From: Alloascoidea africana
Taxonomy: Eukaryota > Ascomycota > Alloascoideomycetes > Alloascoideales > Alloascoideaceae
Direction of reading: 5' to 3'
Assembly (NCBI GenBank): GCA_030581615.1
Contig: JAKTTT010000017.1
Coordinates: 1-64,000, forward strand
DNA length: 64,000 nucleotides
Shown: in pieces, positions 31,597 through 40,584 of the stretch
Position numbering within the stretch: position 1 is the stretch's first letter
Layout of the letters: every line of letters begins with the position of its first letter
Made by a program: the position numbers and the translations under genes
Notes under the pieces: model-generated
Database searches by the model: none
What the model saw: only the letters and a program-made list of their open reading frames with translations
What the model was told of the DNA's origin: nothing

Positions 31597-33354
31597 TTAG
31601 TCTGAATGAGATGGTTCTGCTTTCTCCAAATCCAGATTTGGCAGTTCAAGAGGAGACTCTTTCTCCTGTCTAAGCTTTGTAAGACCAACTTCATTCTCAA
31701 TTCTCTCCATTCTTATTTTGTCGGAAGCTGCAATACTGTCAGAACTTCCCCCGAAGTAAAGATCCAATTCTTCGAGTGTCTTGTCTTTTGTTTCAGGTAC
31801 AAATAAAAAGACAAAAATCGCACCAAACAGACAAAACATGGCAAAGAAAATGTAAGTTCCATATCTCATGTTGTTAATCATATGTTTTGTGCTTAGGCCA
31901 ATGACAAAATTGAACATCCAGTTTGTGGAAGCAACAATTGAAACACCACGGGATCTGAAAGATGATGGGAAAAGTTCCTGTGTCAATACCCATGCCACTG
32001 GACCCCAAGAGTAAGCGAAATTAACTGCAAATAGCCAGACAAAAACTATTGACACCCAACCTCCAGCTCGGTGCTGTGGCCAACTATCCTCAAAGCTTCC
32101 GTTAATACCAGCAACAATAATATGGCATACAAACATTCCAATGGCACCAACAATCAAGAAGGATCTTCTTCCAAATTTGTCGAGGAATAAAACAGCTGGG
32201 AGGGTTGAAACCACTTGCAGGATACCGGTAACACCAGTGGCCAATAGATTGACAGTGACTGAGCTAAATCCAAAGGATTGGAAAATCTGGGGTGCATAGT
32301 ATAAAATTGCGTTTATACCAGTAAACTGTTGAAAGATCATGATCCAGCATCCAATAGCAACACGTTTGAAGATGTTGGGGGTGAAAAGCTCTTTCCAAGG
32401 CGCCAAAATTCCACCAGTTTTGATAGATTCATCTTTAATCTCTTTGTCAAATATAACGCTGGCCTTAATTTCAAGAAGTTCTGCTTCAAGAAGATTATTG
32501 TTTGGTGGCAAGTTTCTCAACTTTGCCAATGCTTGTCGAGCCTCTTCATCTCTACCCTTCATTACAAGCCAACGAGGTGAAAATGGCAAGAACCACATTC
32601 CAAAGAACAGGATCCAAGCAGGGATTAATTGGAGACCCAAAGGTACGCGCCATGCAACGGTCTTCTCTCCTGTGCATGTTCTCCCATTGGCAAGAAAGGG
32701 AAGGAAATTACCATTTTTGTCAAACTGTTCTGAATTTGGAATTCCTTCTGGTCTACAATGTGTACCACCGATGAAATGGAAACCATAATCTAACCAGAAT
32801 GAAATGCAAGTACCGATTGTAATTGATTGTTGTTGAATAGAAACCAATGTTCCTCGTAATTCAGGAGGTGCGAGTTCAGCCTGGTATAAAGGGATAACCA
32901 TTGAGAACATTCCAATACCAATGCCACCTATTGTTCTACCGGCGAAAAGATAACCAATGTTATGAGCACCTGTTTGTAACCCCGTTCCTAAAGTGAAAAT
33001 GAAAACTGCAGCCATCATTGCAAATTTTCTAGAAATTTTATCAGCAAGCCAACCACAAAACAAAGCACCTGCCCAAGCACCAAGCTCTAAAGATGCAACA
33101 ATCCAACCTTGTAATCCCGGTTCTGTTAATCTTGGGAAATGTGCTTGAAAGTTTTCCATAACGAGGATAGAACCAAATACTCCTTGGTCATAACCATACA
33201 TGATACAACCTATCGATGCGAAACTGGTACACATTGCAACATAGGGATTTTGGATTATACCCATTAAACCTTTTGCTTTTTGGGCATTGGCACGTCCAAC
33301 GATAGATTGAGACTGCTTGTTGACGGCAGTTTTGTGAATATTAGAAATAGCCAT
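31597..33354 (-). CDS. MFS sugar porter (fungal hexose transporter type)
   Basis: Twelve-helix sugar porter of the plasma membrane, 585 residues, no intron. GYDQGVFGSILVM near 54-66 lies in helix 1; GLADKISRKFAM-like loop 2/3 (GWLADKISRKFAMM) and PPELRGTLVSIQQ follow; LPFSPRWLVMKGRDEEA is the loop 6 motif; QQFTGINAILYYAPQIF is the helix 7 sugar-binding segment; DKFGRR and YSWGPVAWVLTQELFPSSFR are in the second half; VPETKDKTLEELD ends the bundle. The LPFSPRWL form is usual for high-affinity monosaccharide transporters of fungi rather than Hxt1-7. Hexose is the likely substrate, but pentose or another polyol cannot be excluded. A loop with HCRPEGIPNSEQF and GRTCTGE inserted between helices 5 and 6 is longer than in typical Hxt proteins. 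Confidence 0.88.
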   Translation of the reverse strand: MAISNIHKTAVNKQSQSIVGRANAQKAKGLMGIIQNPYVAMCTSFASIGCIMYGYDQGVFGSILVMENFQAHFPRLTEPGLQGWIVASLELGAWAGALFCGWLADKISRKFAMMAAVFIFTLGTGLQTGAHNIGYLFAGRTIGGIGIGMFSMVIPLYQAELAPPELRGTLVSIQQQSITIGTCISFWLDYGFHFIGGTHCRPEGIPNSEQFDKNGNFLPFLANGRTCTGEKTVAWRVPLGLQLIPAWILFFGMWFLPFSPRWLVMKGRDEEARQALAKLRNLPPNNNLLEAELLEIKASVIFDKEIKDESIKTGGILAPWKELFTPNIFKRVAIGCWIMIFQQFTGINAILYYAPQIFQSFGFSSVTVNLLATGVTGILQVVSTLPAVLFLDKFGRRSFLIVGAIGMFVCHIIVAGINGSFEDSWPQHRAGGWVSIVFVWLFAVNFAYSWGPVAWVLTQELFPSSFRSRGVSIVASTNWMFNFVIGLSTKHMINNMRYGTYIFFAMFCLFGAIFVFLFVPETKDKTLEELDLYFGGSSDSIAASDKIRMERIENEVGLTKLRQEKESPLELPNLDLEKAEPSHSD

Positions 33355-33628
33355 CTTTTATTAATTATTGATGATCTATGAGTTCAGGTTTCGAAACTTG
33401 GATTTGGGTTTCTACTTATAGCAAAAAAAAAAAGCTATGTTGTGTTGTTTTTATAGTATAGTGAATCTACAAGATATTTTCCGGTTTCCGATTCCGTTTT
33501 GTTTTGTGGGGAACGAAGGGGGAAAGTTGGACCGTACTTTTGATTTTAGGGCATGCATTGATGCATGGCTAAGACTAGAAGGGAAGGAGAACACGCGTTG
33601 ACACCTCTTCAATTATTACAACGAGCAG

Positions 33629-33661
33629 TTTCTATTTCTATTTCTATTTCTATTTCTATTT
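33629..33661 (+). repeat. TTTCTA microsatellite
   Basis: Five exact copies of TTTCTA followed by TTT, about 275 bases upstream of the sugar-porter start codon. Pyrimidine-rich on the + strand, so purine-rich on the strand that is transcribed into the porter mRNA. Confidence 0.9.
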
Positions 33662-36617
33662 GTGTTCTTTTTTATGTAGTATCATTGCGGTTTTTCTACA
33701 AGGTTTCAAGACTTGTAAAAACTTGGCAAAAAAAAGAAGACATCAAGGATGAAAATATCTTTTGAAAAATAATCTTTGCTTAATGTAAAATCTTTTTAAG
33801 ATCGGAGTCAGATCGTTTCTCGGATAAATTATCACAGCATGTTTCATATGGGGAAAGTGCATGTCGCCGCGCGGATGTTAAAAACACACGAGAAACCAAA
33901 AGGGATATCTCACTTTTCCCCACATCTGTCACTTGAGATTTCTCATTGTTTTTGTTTTCTACAGACAGTCAGAGATTTAATCTGGTTTCAAGAGATCTGG
34001 GGTTTTATCATGACACCATGATGTCAGATATAAACAGGTTAATCCTAGTGGGGTTTTTGTTTACTAATTAGTAACTTGAAATAGGAAAATGCTAGATGAT
34101 CTGCTTATGCAAAACTTGTTAATTAGTGCTAGAGCATCAGCATCATCATTAGGATTCTTTAACAAGGTTTTATCGTATTGTTGAATACTAATAGAACTTT
34201 TTTTTTTTTTTTCTCTCTCTTTTTTGAAGAGCTCTCGTGATAATTGAAAAGGGGGTAAAACATGGATCAACTGAACTGTAGAAGTATTCATAGACTATAC
34301 GCGTTACAATGGGAGGGAAAAAAAAGCTTTTCTTTCTATTGGATTTTAAAAGTTTGGAAAAATCTAGTCATGAGAAAATGGTTGGAATCGTCTTCTGCGT
34401 GTATACTACGAAATTTGTAAAAATATCCGTGAATCTAAACTAGGTCCCTTTAAAAACATCATGTCTTCTACCATTTCTCCTAAACTTGTTTTTCTTTTTT
34501 TTGGTTTGGGATTTTCCGATTTTTCCGTCTTGGTTTCATTATGCAAATTATTGTCGCACTTTCGTTCCACCCCACCCACCCCACATTCACTCCACAATTC
34601 TTTTTAAACTTTAACGACTGAAACTAGAGATTGGCTGAACAAACTTTTGCTAAACATACACTTGAGTATATATCTCCTTGATTGGAAATAGGCGTGGGAT
34701 AGTCATTCTTTTGGCTGTTTCCACTTCAAACTATACTATCTAGTTTCATCCCCTTCGAGGAAAGCAAGTAATTGTTTTTCCTAAAGCTTTCTTTTCTTTT
34801 GGTAAACAACATGTTTAAGTCGCTCTCCTTTTTTGGTTATAGCTACTACGTTTTTACAAGTAGATCAGGGGTGAGCATATTATAGATTCTCCTTTCCTTT
34901 TCCCATTCCTGTCCATTATGGAAATACATTACCTACAACTTTAGATTCCGCTAACCACGCTTTAAAACAGGATTGGTATTTTAAAAGTCAACACCACTAG
35001 AAATCGAATAGAGAGCTGGTGGAAACACTTACCGAGTGAATTTCTTCAGCCTTATGGCGCTCAGGGCAATGGGTGGATAGATGTATACCAAAGACAATCT
35101 TCTTTTTTGTTGTTTTCATCAGTGAAGAGAATTAGAAAAGAGAAGATTGACGTAATTTGGTTTAATCAAACAGGTCAATCAATCTAGGGGCGGGAATTAG
35201 ATAGGCATGATTTTGTAAATGAGAGTAACAAGACGTTTTAATAGGTTTTGAATGATTGGGAAAGTTTTTCATTTTTAAAAGTTTTATGTTGTTGTAAGTA
35301 AAATTTATTTGTTACATAGATTCTTTAGCTTGACTAAATCTCGTTGTCATAATGGTGGGTGGGGAGGTTCGGATAAACCCACATTACAAGGTCGAATGGA
35401 GAGATCTTCCGGAAAAACTACCCGAGCTTAAATGATGCAGACGCCGCTGTGTGTAAGAAAGCGTATCGATATTAAGGTTTTTTCTTAAAGCTGATCTCCG
35501 CAATTGGTACAGGAACAAGGAATATGGGCGTATTTGAATAGTTTTTGTAAGTTTTTTTCTAAGCATAGATTTAACAAGCGATATCTGATTTTGAAAAAGA
35601 CATATTCTAAAACTTGGGCGGGCTTTTGTATCAGGCGAGTTAGCAAAATACTGGATCCCTCCACTGACAGAACAGTAATATATGATTGTGTTTCATATAT
35701 CTTTTTCAGAAAAGAAAGAGAGTAGAAAAAACCCATCTAAATGTGAATCAAGAATGTATTTTTGAAACATAATGAATTTGCAAAAAGGAATTAAGCGTTT
35801 AAAGGCGAGATTTTACCATAAATTAGATTTTTGGTTTTCTAATTAATTTCTAGAATATGCCAATGCCAATTTTGGAATAAAAATGAATAAAAAATGAATG
35901 TCTCAGCTATTTACAAATTTCTTCAATTTGCAAGGCTTGAAAAAGAAGACGCCAGTGCGCCTGAGCCTGAAACAGACAAATAATTGAAAAGCCTCCCCCT
36001 CTATACATGCATGGCGAGATAAGATTCGAACCAGTTAGAGAAGTGATAATCTAGATGTGCCTGTCAAGTTCATGTCTATTGCAGATTTTCAATTCCAAGT
36101 GATGATTATTGTTGAGCGTTTGAAAATACTATTACGTAGATTTCAACCATTTGGGGATCCCAATTAAGGGCTAAATGCTGTTGATGTGGACTTCTTTTTC
36201 CAGTAGCAGGCGTAAGCATAATCAGGATTTTTGTCAGATCCATCATCAGTATACTGAAGGTCGGAGGAGGATACCAGATCTGGAGGCGTTCATGCCAACA
36301 ACCATAGGTAATCCCTGAGAGTATATCCTGATACATGCTCAGATACGGCTGGAGACCCCCCACATGAGGCCCCGCCTTTCGGAGAAGATATGATATGCCA
36401 TTTTGGGAAAGTAACAGGGAGAGAACAGAATAGGGCTTGTGTTTTTTTTCCAAGTTAGGAGGTTCTGGTCCACACATTTCCAGGAGTAGGGTTTGGGTTT
36501 TGTATTTGTGTGTGATCCATGTACACTGAAAATGAACAAAAGGAAGAACTGGGTTCTGGAGTGAGGGTTAGGGTTTGCAAACTACGGAGGAAAAATATGG
36601 ATTGAATTGCATTAAAA

Positions 36618-36641
36618 TGAATTGAATTGAATTGAATTGAA
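36618..36641 (+). repeat. TGAAT microsatellite
   Basis: Four exact copies of TGAAT plus a partial fifth (TGAA), followed 40 bases later by a short GAT repeat (36682-36697). Both lie in the upstream region of the alcohol dehydrogenase gene. Confidence 0.9.
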
Positions 36642-36796
36642 ATTTAGCGGAAGAAGAAGGAGCGAATTGGATGGTGGAGGTGATGATGATGATGATGCCC
36701 GAGACTGTAATAAAACAAAGGCTTCTGGAAAAGAGCAGGCACATCGCATTTTGACAAAAGCTTCATACTTGATGGAGACACCATGCATTCCAGGGT

Positions 36797-36836
36797 CCTG
36801 TCCCTGGCCCTGGCCTTGGCCAGGACCAGGACCAGG
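36797..36836 (+). repeat. Large imperfect inverted repeat just upstream of the alcohol dehydrogenase TATA box
   Basis: The 19-base arms 36797-36815 and 36818-36836 are reverse complements at 16 of 19 positions around a central TT. The left arm is built of CCTGGC-like units, the right arm of AGGACC units (three in a row). The structure ends 20 bases before the TATAAAAA box at 36857-36864. Confidence 0.7.
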
Positions 36837-36856
36837 ACCAATGCTGAGGCTTGGGG

Positions 36857-36864
36857 TATAAAAA
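36857..36864 (+). promoter_or_regulatory. TATA box of the alcohol dehydrogenase gene
   Basis: TATAAAAA, 75 bases before the start codon. The leader between them ends in four CACAAAA-type units right before ATG, an A-rich context typical of strongly translated yeast mRNAs. Confidence 0.75.
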
Positions 36865-36938
36865 GAGCGGCAATCTTCCCTGGGTTCTATTATCGATCAA
36901 AGAAAAGAAAGCACAAAACACAAAACACAAAACACAAG

Positions 36939-38015
36939 ATGCCAGACAAGACGAGCATTCCTGAGGTTCAGAAAGCAGTTGTCAGCTACGAGCTCGGCGG
37001 CAAGCTAATTTACACGGACGTGCCGGTGCCCAAGATCGAAGACGACCAGATTCTGGTGAATCTCAAGTACTCGGGGGTGTGCCATTCGGACATTTCGCTG
37101 TGGAAGGGCAGCTGGGGGTTCCCCGTGAGCTTCCCGTTCATCGCGGGCCACGAGGGCGCGGGCGTGGTCGTGGCGACGGGCTCCAAGGTGACCAACTTTG
37201 CCGTGGGCGACCTTGCGGGCATTCCGTGGATCAACGACGTGTGCCACCACTGCGACTTCTGCCTGAGCGACCGCGAGCCGCTGTGCCCACAGCAGAAGAA
37301 CACGGGACTGGCCACGACAGGCACTTTCCAGCAGTACGCCGTCGTCGCGGCCGCCTACGCTCCGCGCATCCGCCGTGGCGCGAACCTGGCCGAGGTGGCG
37401 CCGCTGCTGTGTGCCGGGCTGACCGTGTACCGCGCGCTCAAGGTGGCCGACGCCGCGGCCGGCGACTGGCTGGCGGTGCCCGGGGCCGGCGGCGGCCTGG
37501 GCAGCTACGCGCTACAGTACGCGCGGGCCATGGGGCTGCGGCCCATCGCCATCGACCACGGCTCCAAGCGCGAGGCGTGCCTGCAGCTCGGGGCCGAGGA
37601 GTTCATCGACTTTACGCAGACGGCCGACATTCCGGCCCGAGTGCGCGAGCTGACCGGCCTGGGCGTGCCCGTGGTGCTCAACCTGTCCGTGGCCAAGGCG
37701 ACGCTGGACTACGTGATCGACCTGCTCAGGCCCGGCGGCACGCTCGTGCTGGTGTCGCTGCCCGCGGACAATGCCCAGCTCACCTCCGCCGTCGTGCCTC
37801 ACATCCTCCGCTGTATCACCGTGCGAGGCTCGTGTGTGGGCGGCGTGCGCGACACGGAGGAGGCACTCGAGTACTATTATCAGGGCAAGGTCAAGTCCCC
37901 CGTCAAGATCGTGCCCCTGAGCGAGCTGCCCGCGATTTTCGACCTCGTGGACAAGAACAAGGTCAGTGGCCGCTACGTTGTGGATCTGTCCCGCAAGCAT
38001 TTTAGTAATCTATAG
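36939..38015 (+). CDS. Zinc alcohol dehydrogenase of the yeast ADH1 type, very GC-rich
   Basis: NAD-dependent medium-chain dehydrogenase interconverting ethanol and acetaldehyde; 358 residues. The start at 36939 follows the TATA box; an in-frame ATG at 36783 lies upstream of that box and is rejected. Catalytic zinc ligands are C48 (SGVCHSD), H71 (AGHEGAG) and C158 (LLCAGLTVY). Structural zinc cysteines are C102, C105, C108 and C116. GAGGGLGS near 182-189 is the Rossmann loop, and D206 at the end of the next strand favours NAD over NADP. No clear mitochondrial targeting peptide is seen. Codon use is extreme: 37441-37500 is 52/60 G or C, with CGC, GCC and GGC codons, while flanking genes use AT-ending codons. 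The GC excess stops at the end of the gene. Transfer from a GC-rich fungus or local biased conversion are both possible. Confidence 0.92.
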   Translation: MPDKTSIPEVQKAVVSYELGGKLIYTDVPVPKIEDDQILVNLKYSGVCHSDISLWKGSWGFPVSFPFIAGHEGAGVVVATGSKVTNFAVGDLAGIPWINDVCHHCDFCLSDREPLCPQQKNTGLATTGTFQQYAVVAAAYAPRIRRGANLAEVAPLLCAGLTVYRALKVADAAAGDWLAVPGAGGGLGSYALQYARAMGLRPIAIDHGSKREACLQLGAEEFIDFTQTADIPARVRELTGLGVPVVLNLSVAKATLDYVIDLLRPGGTLVLVSLPADNAQLTSAVVPHILRCITVRGSCVGGVRDTEEALEYYYQGKVKSPVKIVPLSELPAIFDLVDKNKVSGRYVVDLSRKHFSNL

Positions 38016-38530
38016 TGTGCGGTTCCTTGTCTATTAAACTATTCAAATTCAAATCAACAGAATCATTCTATCATTGTATCGTACATGCACGTGTAAAAGA
38101 CATAGCTATCATTAATATTCATAGCACACTTCCTCGAATAATCCGAGCATGGGGCGCGGTTACCCGCCCGCGAGTTAGAGAGCAACCCGCTGGGGCCGCT
38201 GGGCCACGCCGGATCGGGTAGCTGATCCGGGCCCTTCTGGGGGAATTAGAGAGCAACTTCCGCAAAGTTGCTGCCTAAGTCTGGCCCAACGGCGCCCGGC
38301 TCCTTCCCGATGCGGCAACTCCGGGGCGCGCGCCCGCACCCGTGGGCCCCGCTACCCCACAAAACGTGATGATGCGATGCGTAGCGCGATGAGGTGAAAA
38401 ACAGAAAACACACGAATGCGCCCTTTATAAGCAACCCTCTTGCCTCCAGCTTCCCGGTCCATCCTCTTCTCTTCTCTGTTCTCTTCTGTCCTGCTCTGCT
38501 CGGCTCTGCTCTGCTCTTCTCTGCTCTGAA
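38016..38530. promoter_or_regulatory. Intergenic region with GC-rich promoter of the F-box gene
   Basis: The first 120 bases are AT-rich, followed by a GC-rich block (38145-38350). TTACCCG at 38160-38166 matches the Reb1 core. TTAGAGAGCAAC occurs twice (38175-38186 and 38246-38257). CCGGATC (38209-38215) and GATCCGG (38224-38230) form a dyad with an 8-base spacer. A leader made of CTGCTCT-like repeats (about 38470-38525) runs up to the F-box start codon. No gene is recognised here. Confidence 0.45.
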
Positions 38531-40366
38531 ATGTCCGCCTCTGTCTCCATCGCCGACCTGCCCCCGGAGCTGCTGCAACTCGTCTTTGCCCATATTCCGC
38601 GAGACAAAAGCCTGATTTCCGTCCTTTGTGTCTGTCGCTCATGGTACGAATCGGCCCTCACAGTCCTCTACACTGACGTTGCTCCCAAAACCCTCACAAA
38701 CCTCGATATTCTAAACAGATCTATCCTGAATAACTCCCAAATCCACATCAAAACCGCAGATTTCTCCCAGTTTAGAGACCCTACCACTCTACTGCTGCAT
38801 GGCCATACAAATGCCGCTATACCAACTCTTTCAACTCTGGACAAAATTAGCGTCCCATTGTTCCGAAATAACCCTTCTCATGTTAAATTGGGTCCCATAT
38901 TCAAAAATTCAATAACCTTGGAAACTCTCAAACTCATCTTCTCAAACAAAAACCTCGAAACGCTGGATTTTTGCGGCATTGATGATGACTCTTTCTCCCA
39001 GGCGTTTACAACCTTTGTCTCAACGGTATTGCAACAACATCATGATGATGATCACGATACCTCCAGATCCGTCCTCGGAAACTTGAAAGCACTGGGATTC
39101 AACTCTTGCTCAAATCTCCCGGAACAGGTGTTTGATGGACTGTTCCCTTTCCTCACAAACATTGAGAAATTGGATCTGGCGGGAACACGTGTGGGGACAA
39201 AAGCTTTGTTGTCAATCCCCAGTGAATACATTACCCATTTGTCAATTCAAAACTGTACCCGATGCTTTGAAAACCCACATGCAGATGATTTTACCGATCT
39301 AATCGATCCGGATTTTGAAGAATCTTCAACCGCACCCTTGGTCACATTCTTGCAAAATCAAAAACATATTCAACTTTTAGCATTGGGAGTTCCTCGTTCA
39401 AATAGCATGTCCATTTCCCCACGTATCCTACTCTCCATCCTCCGTTTACCAAATTTGATCCAATCATTGAAACATTTCAACATGAAGGGCCATTATATCC
39501 ATTCTACACTGTTTTTTGAAAGACTCGGAAATTTTGAAAACCTCGTGGGTCTGGTCCTCGGAAGAACAAACTCAAACTCAATAACTTACAATTACGTTAA
39601 GCAATTTCTGGATCGACTCCCGAAACTCAATTATGTCGACACGACAGAGATCCAATCTTTTACAATGTTTACTATTCAAGGAACAGATTTTTTAACAAAG
39701 GTCTCCCAATCACTTCAACTGATTGAAATACCCGTGGACGTGGCAGAAAGTTTGAGACAGGATAGAATTATGCGCAAAGGCTGGTTCATTGGATTAGCTG
39801 AGGGCCGGAGACGGGCTTGGCTTTTCAGATCCCATGAGGAAGAAACTGCTGCTGAATCATCAGATTCCTCGAGTCTCCAGACGCTAGCACCCGCTATTAC
39901 AAGATCCAGCTCTCAAGGTGCCCCGGTACCATCAGCAGCATCCTCTATTTCCCGTTCGCCCTTGAGAAGTACAAGCCCTTGCAAAGCACCTCGTACCGGC
40001 TCCGTATTCGATGTTACTGGACCTACACCTCCGCCATATATCCGGCGCCTTAGCTTTGGTGGTTCCCCAGCAGCTGATCGTAATAGAGCCCCAGCAACAG
40101 GCAGCGTTTTCACAAATAGCCATGATGCTGTAACCAGATTGGAAACTGCTAGGAGTTCCAGAACAAGCACCCGCAATACCACGAAAGCAACTGATGGCTC
40201 CCGTTCTCGACAAAGCCGAAGAGATGCATTTGAAAGCGTTTGCTTTAGCACACTTTCCGAAGATCCTAAATTCATGTTTTTGAAACATGCTTCGAAAAAA
40301 CTGAACCTTGTGGATGAAAAGACAATGTTGAAAGGTTTCTACAATTTTGTTGCGTTTAGAGTCTAA
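38531..40366 (+). CDS. F-box protein of unknown target
   Basis: The 611-residue product begins with an F-box at about residues 6-50 (IADLPPELLQLVFAHIPRDK followed by VLCVCRSWYESALTVLY), the Skp1-binding domain of SCF ubiquitin ligases. The middle (about 70-400) has spaced leucine-rich segments (FLTNIEKLDLAGTRV, HLSIQNCTRCF, LVGLVLGRTNS), consistent with irregular leucine-rich repeats that would bind a substrate. Residues 430-570 are Ser/Thr/Arg-rich and probably disordered. The last 40 residues (KFMFLKHASKKLNLVDEKTM) look folded again. I do not recognise a named orthologue. It converges with the RAP1-like gene, with a T-rich 3' region between them. Confidence 0.75.
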   Translation: MSASVSIADLPPELLQLVFAHIPRDKSLISVLCVCRSWYESALTVLYTDVAPKTLTNLDILNRSILNNSQIHIKTADFSQFRDPTTLLLHGHTNAAIPTLSTLDKISVPLFRNNPSHVKLGPIFKNSITLETLKLIFSNKNLETLDFCGIDDDSFSQAFTTFVSTVLQQHHDDDHDTSRSVLGNLKALGFNSCSNLPEQVFDGLFPFLTNIEKLDLAGTRVGTKALLSIPSEYITHLSIQNCTRCFENPHADDFTDLIDPDFEESSTAPLVTFLQNQKHIQLLALGVPRSNSMSISPRILLSILRLPNLIQSLKHFNMKGHYIHSTLFFERLGNFENLVGLVLGRTNSNSITYNYVKQFLDRLPKLNYVDTTEIQSFTMFTIQGTDFLTKVSQSLQLIEIPVDVAESLRQDRIMRKGWFIGLAEGRRRAWLFRSHEEETAAESSDSSSLQTLAPAITRSSSQGAPVPSAASSISRSPLRSTSPCKAPRTGSVFDVTGPTPPPYIRRLSFGGSPAADRNRAPATGSVFTNSHDAVTRLETARSSRTSTRNTTKATDGSRSRQSRRDAFESVCFSTLSEDPKFMFLKHASKKLNLVDEKTMLKGFYNFVAFRV

Positions 40367-40584
40367 CGAAACTTTTACTGTTTTTTTTTTTTTTTTTTTA
40401 TGTTTGTGATGATGATATGAATGTGGGAGGAAAAGAATACTAATTTTTGATACAGGCAGACAGGTGGCGTACTATTGTTTTACGCGTTTTTTTGGTTTTT
40501 GGTCTTTTGCTTTTCAGATTCTTCAGAATCTATATTTGCATTGGTATGGGAAAAGAAATATAACAACAATTACTAATTATAATT

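Larger units (their letters stand above)
33355..36938. other. Intergenic region between sugar porter and alcohol dehydrogenase
   Basis: About 3.6 kb between divergent genes, with no recognised coding region. It holds the sugar-porter promoter on the left, simple repeats at 33629-33661 (TTTCTA, five copies), 36618-36641 (TGAAT, over four copies) and 36682-36697 (GAT, five copies), a CATGCA-ttga-TGCATG dyad at 33552-33567, and the alcohol dehydrogenase promoter on the right. Open frames here are shorter than 125 codons and unrecognised. Confidence 0.4.

Noticed and set aside
35035-35125. A minus strand ATG with 29 codons ending at a perfect GTAAGT donor
   Set aside because: No downstream exon with coding character or family similarity could be joined; chance is likely.
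36010-36032. Sequence resembling the reverse complement of a tRNA T-loop (GGTTCGAATC)
   Set aside because: The flanking bases do not form a T stem, and no acceptor or A-box partner is found within 90 bases.
36783-36938. In-frame ATG that would extend the alcohol dehydrogenase by 52 residues
   Set aside because: It lies upstream of the TATA box and encodes a repeat-derived peptide; the conserved protein starts at 36939.
37079-38005. A second long open frame (308 codons) overlapping the alcohol dehydrogenase, and long minus strand frames in the same place
   Set aside because: High GC removes stop codons from all frames. The Arg/Gly/Ala-rich translation has no family features, while the dehydrogenase frame is fully conserved.
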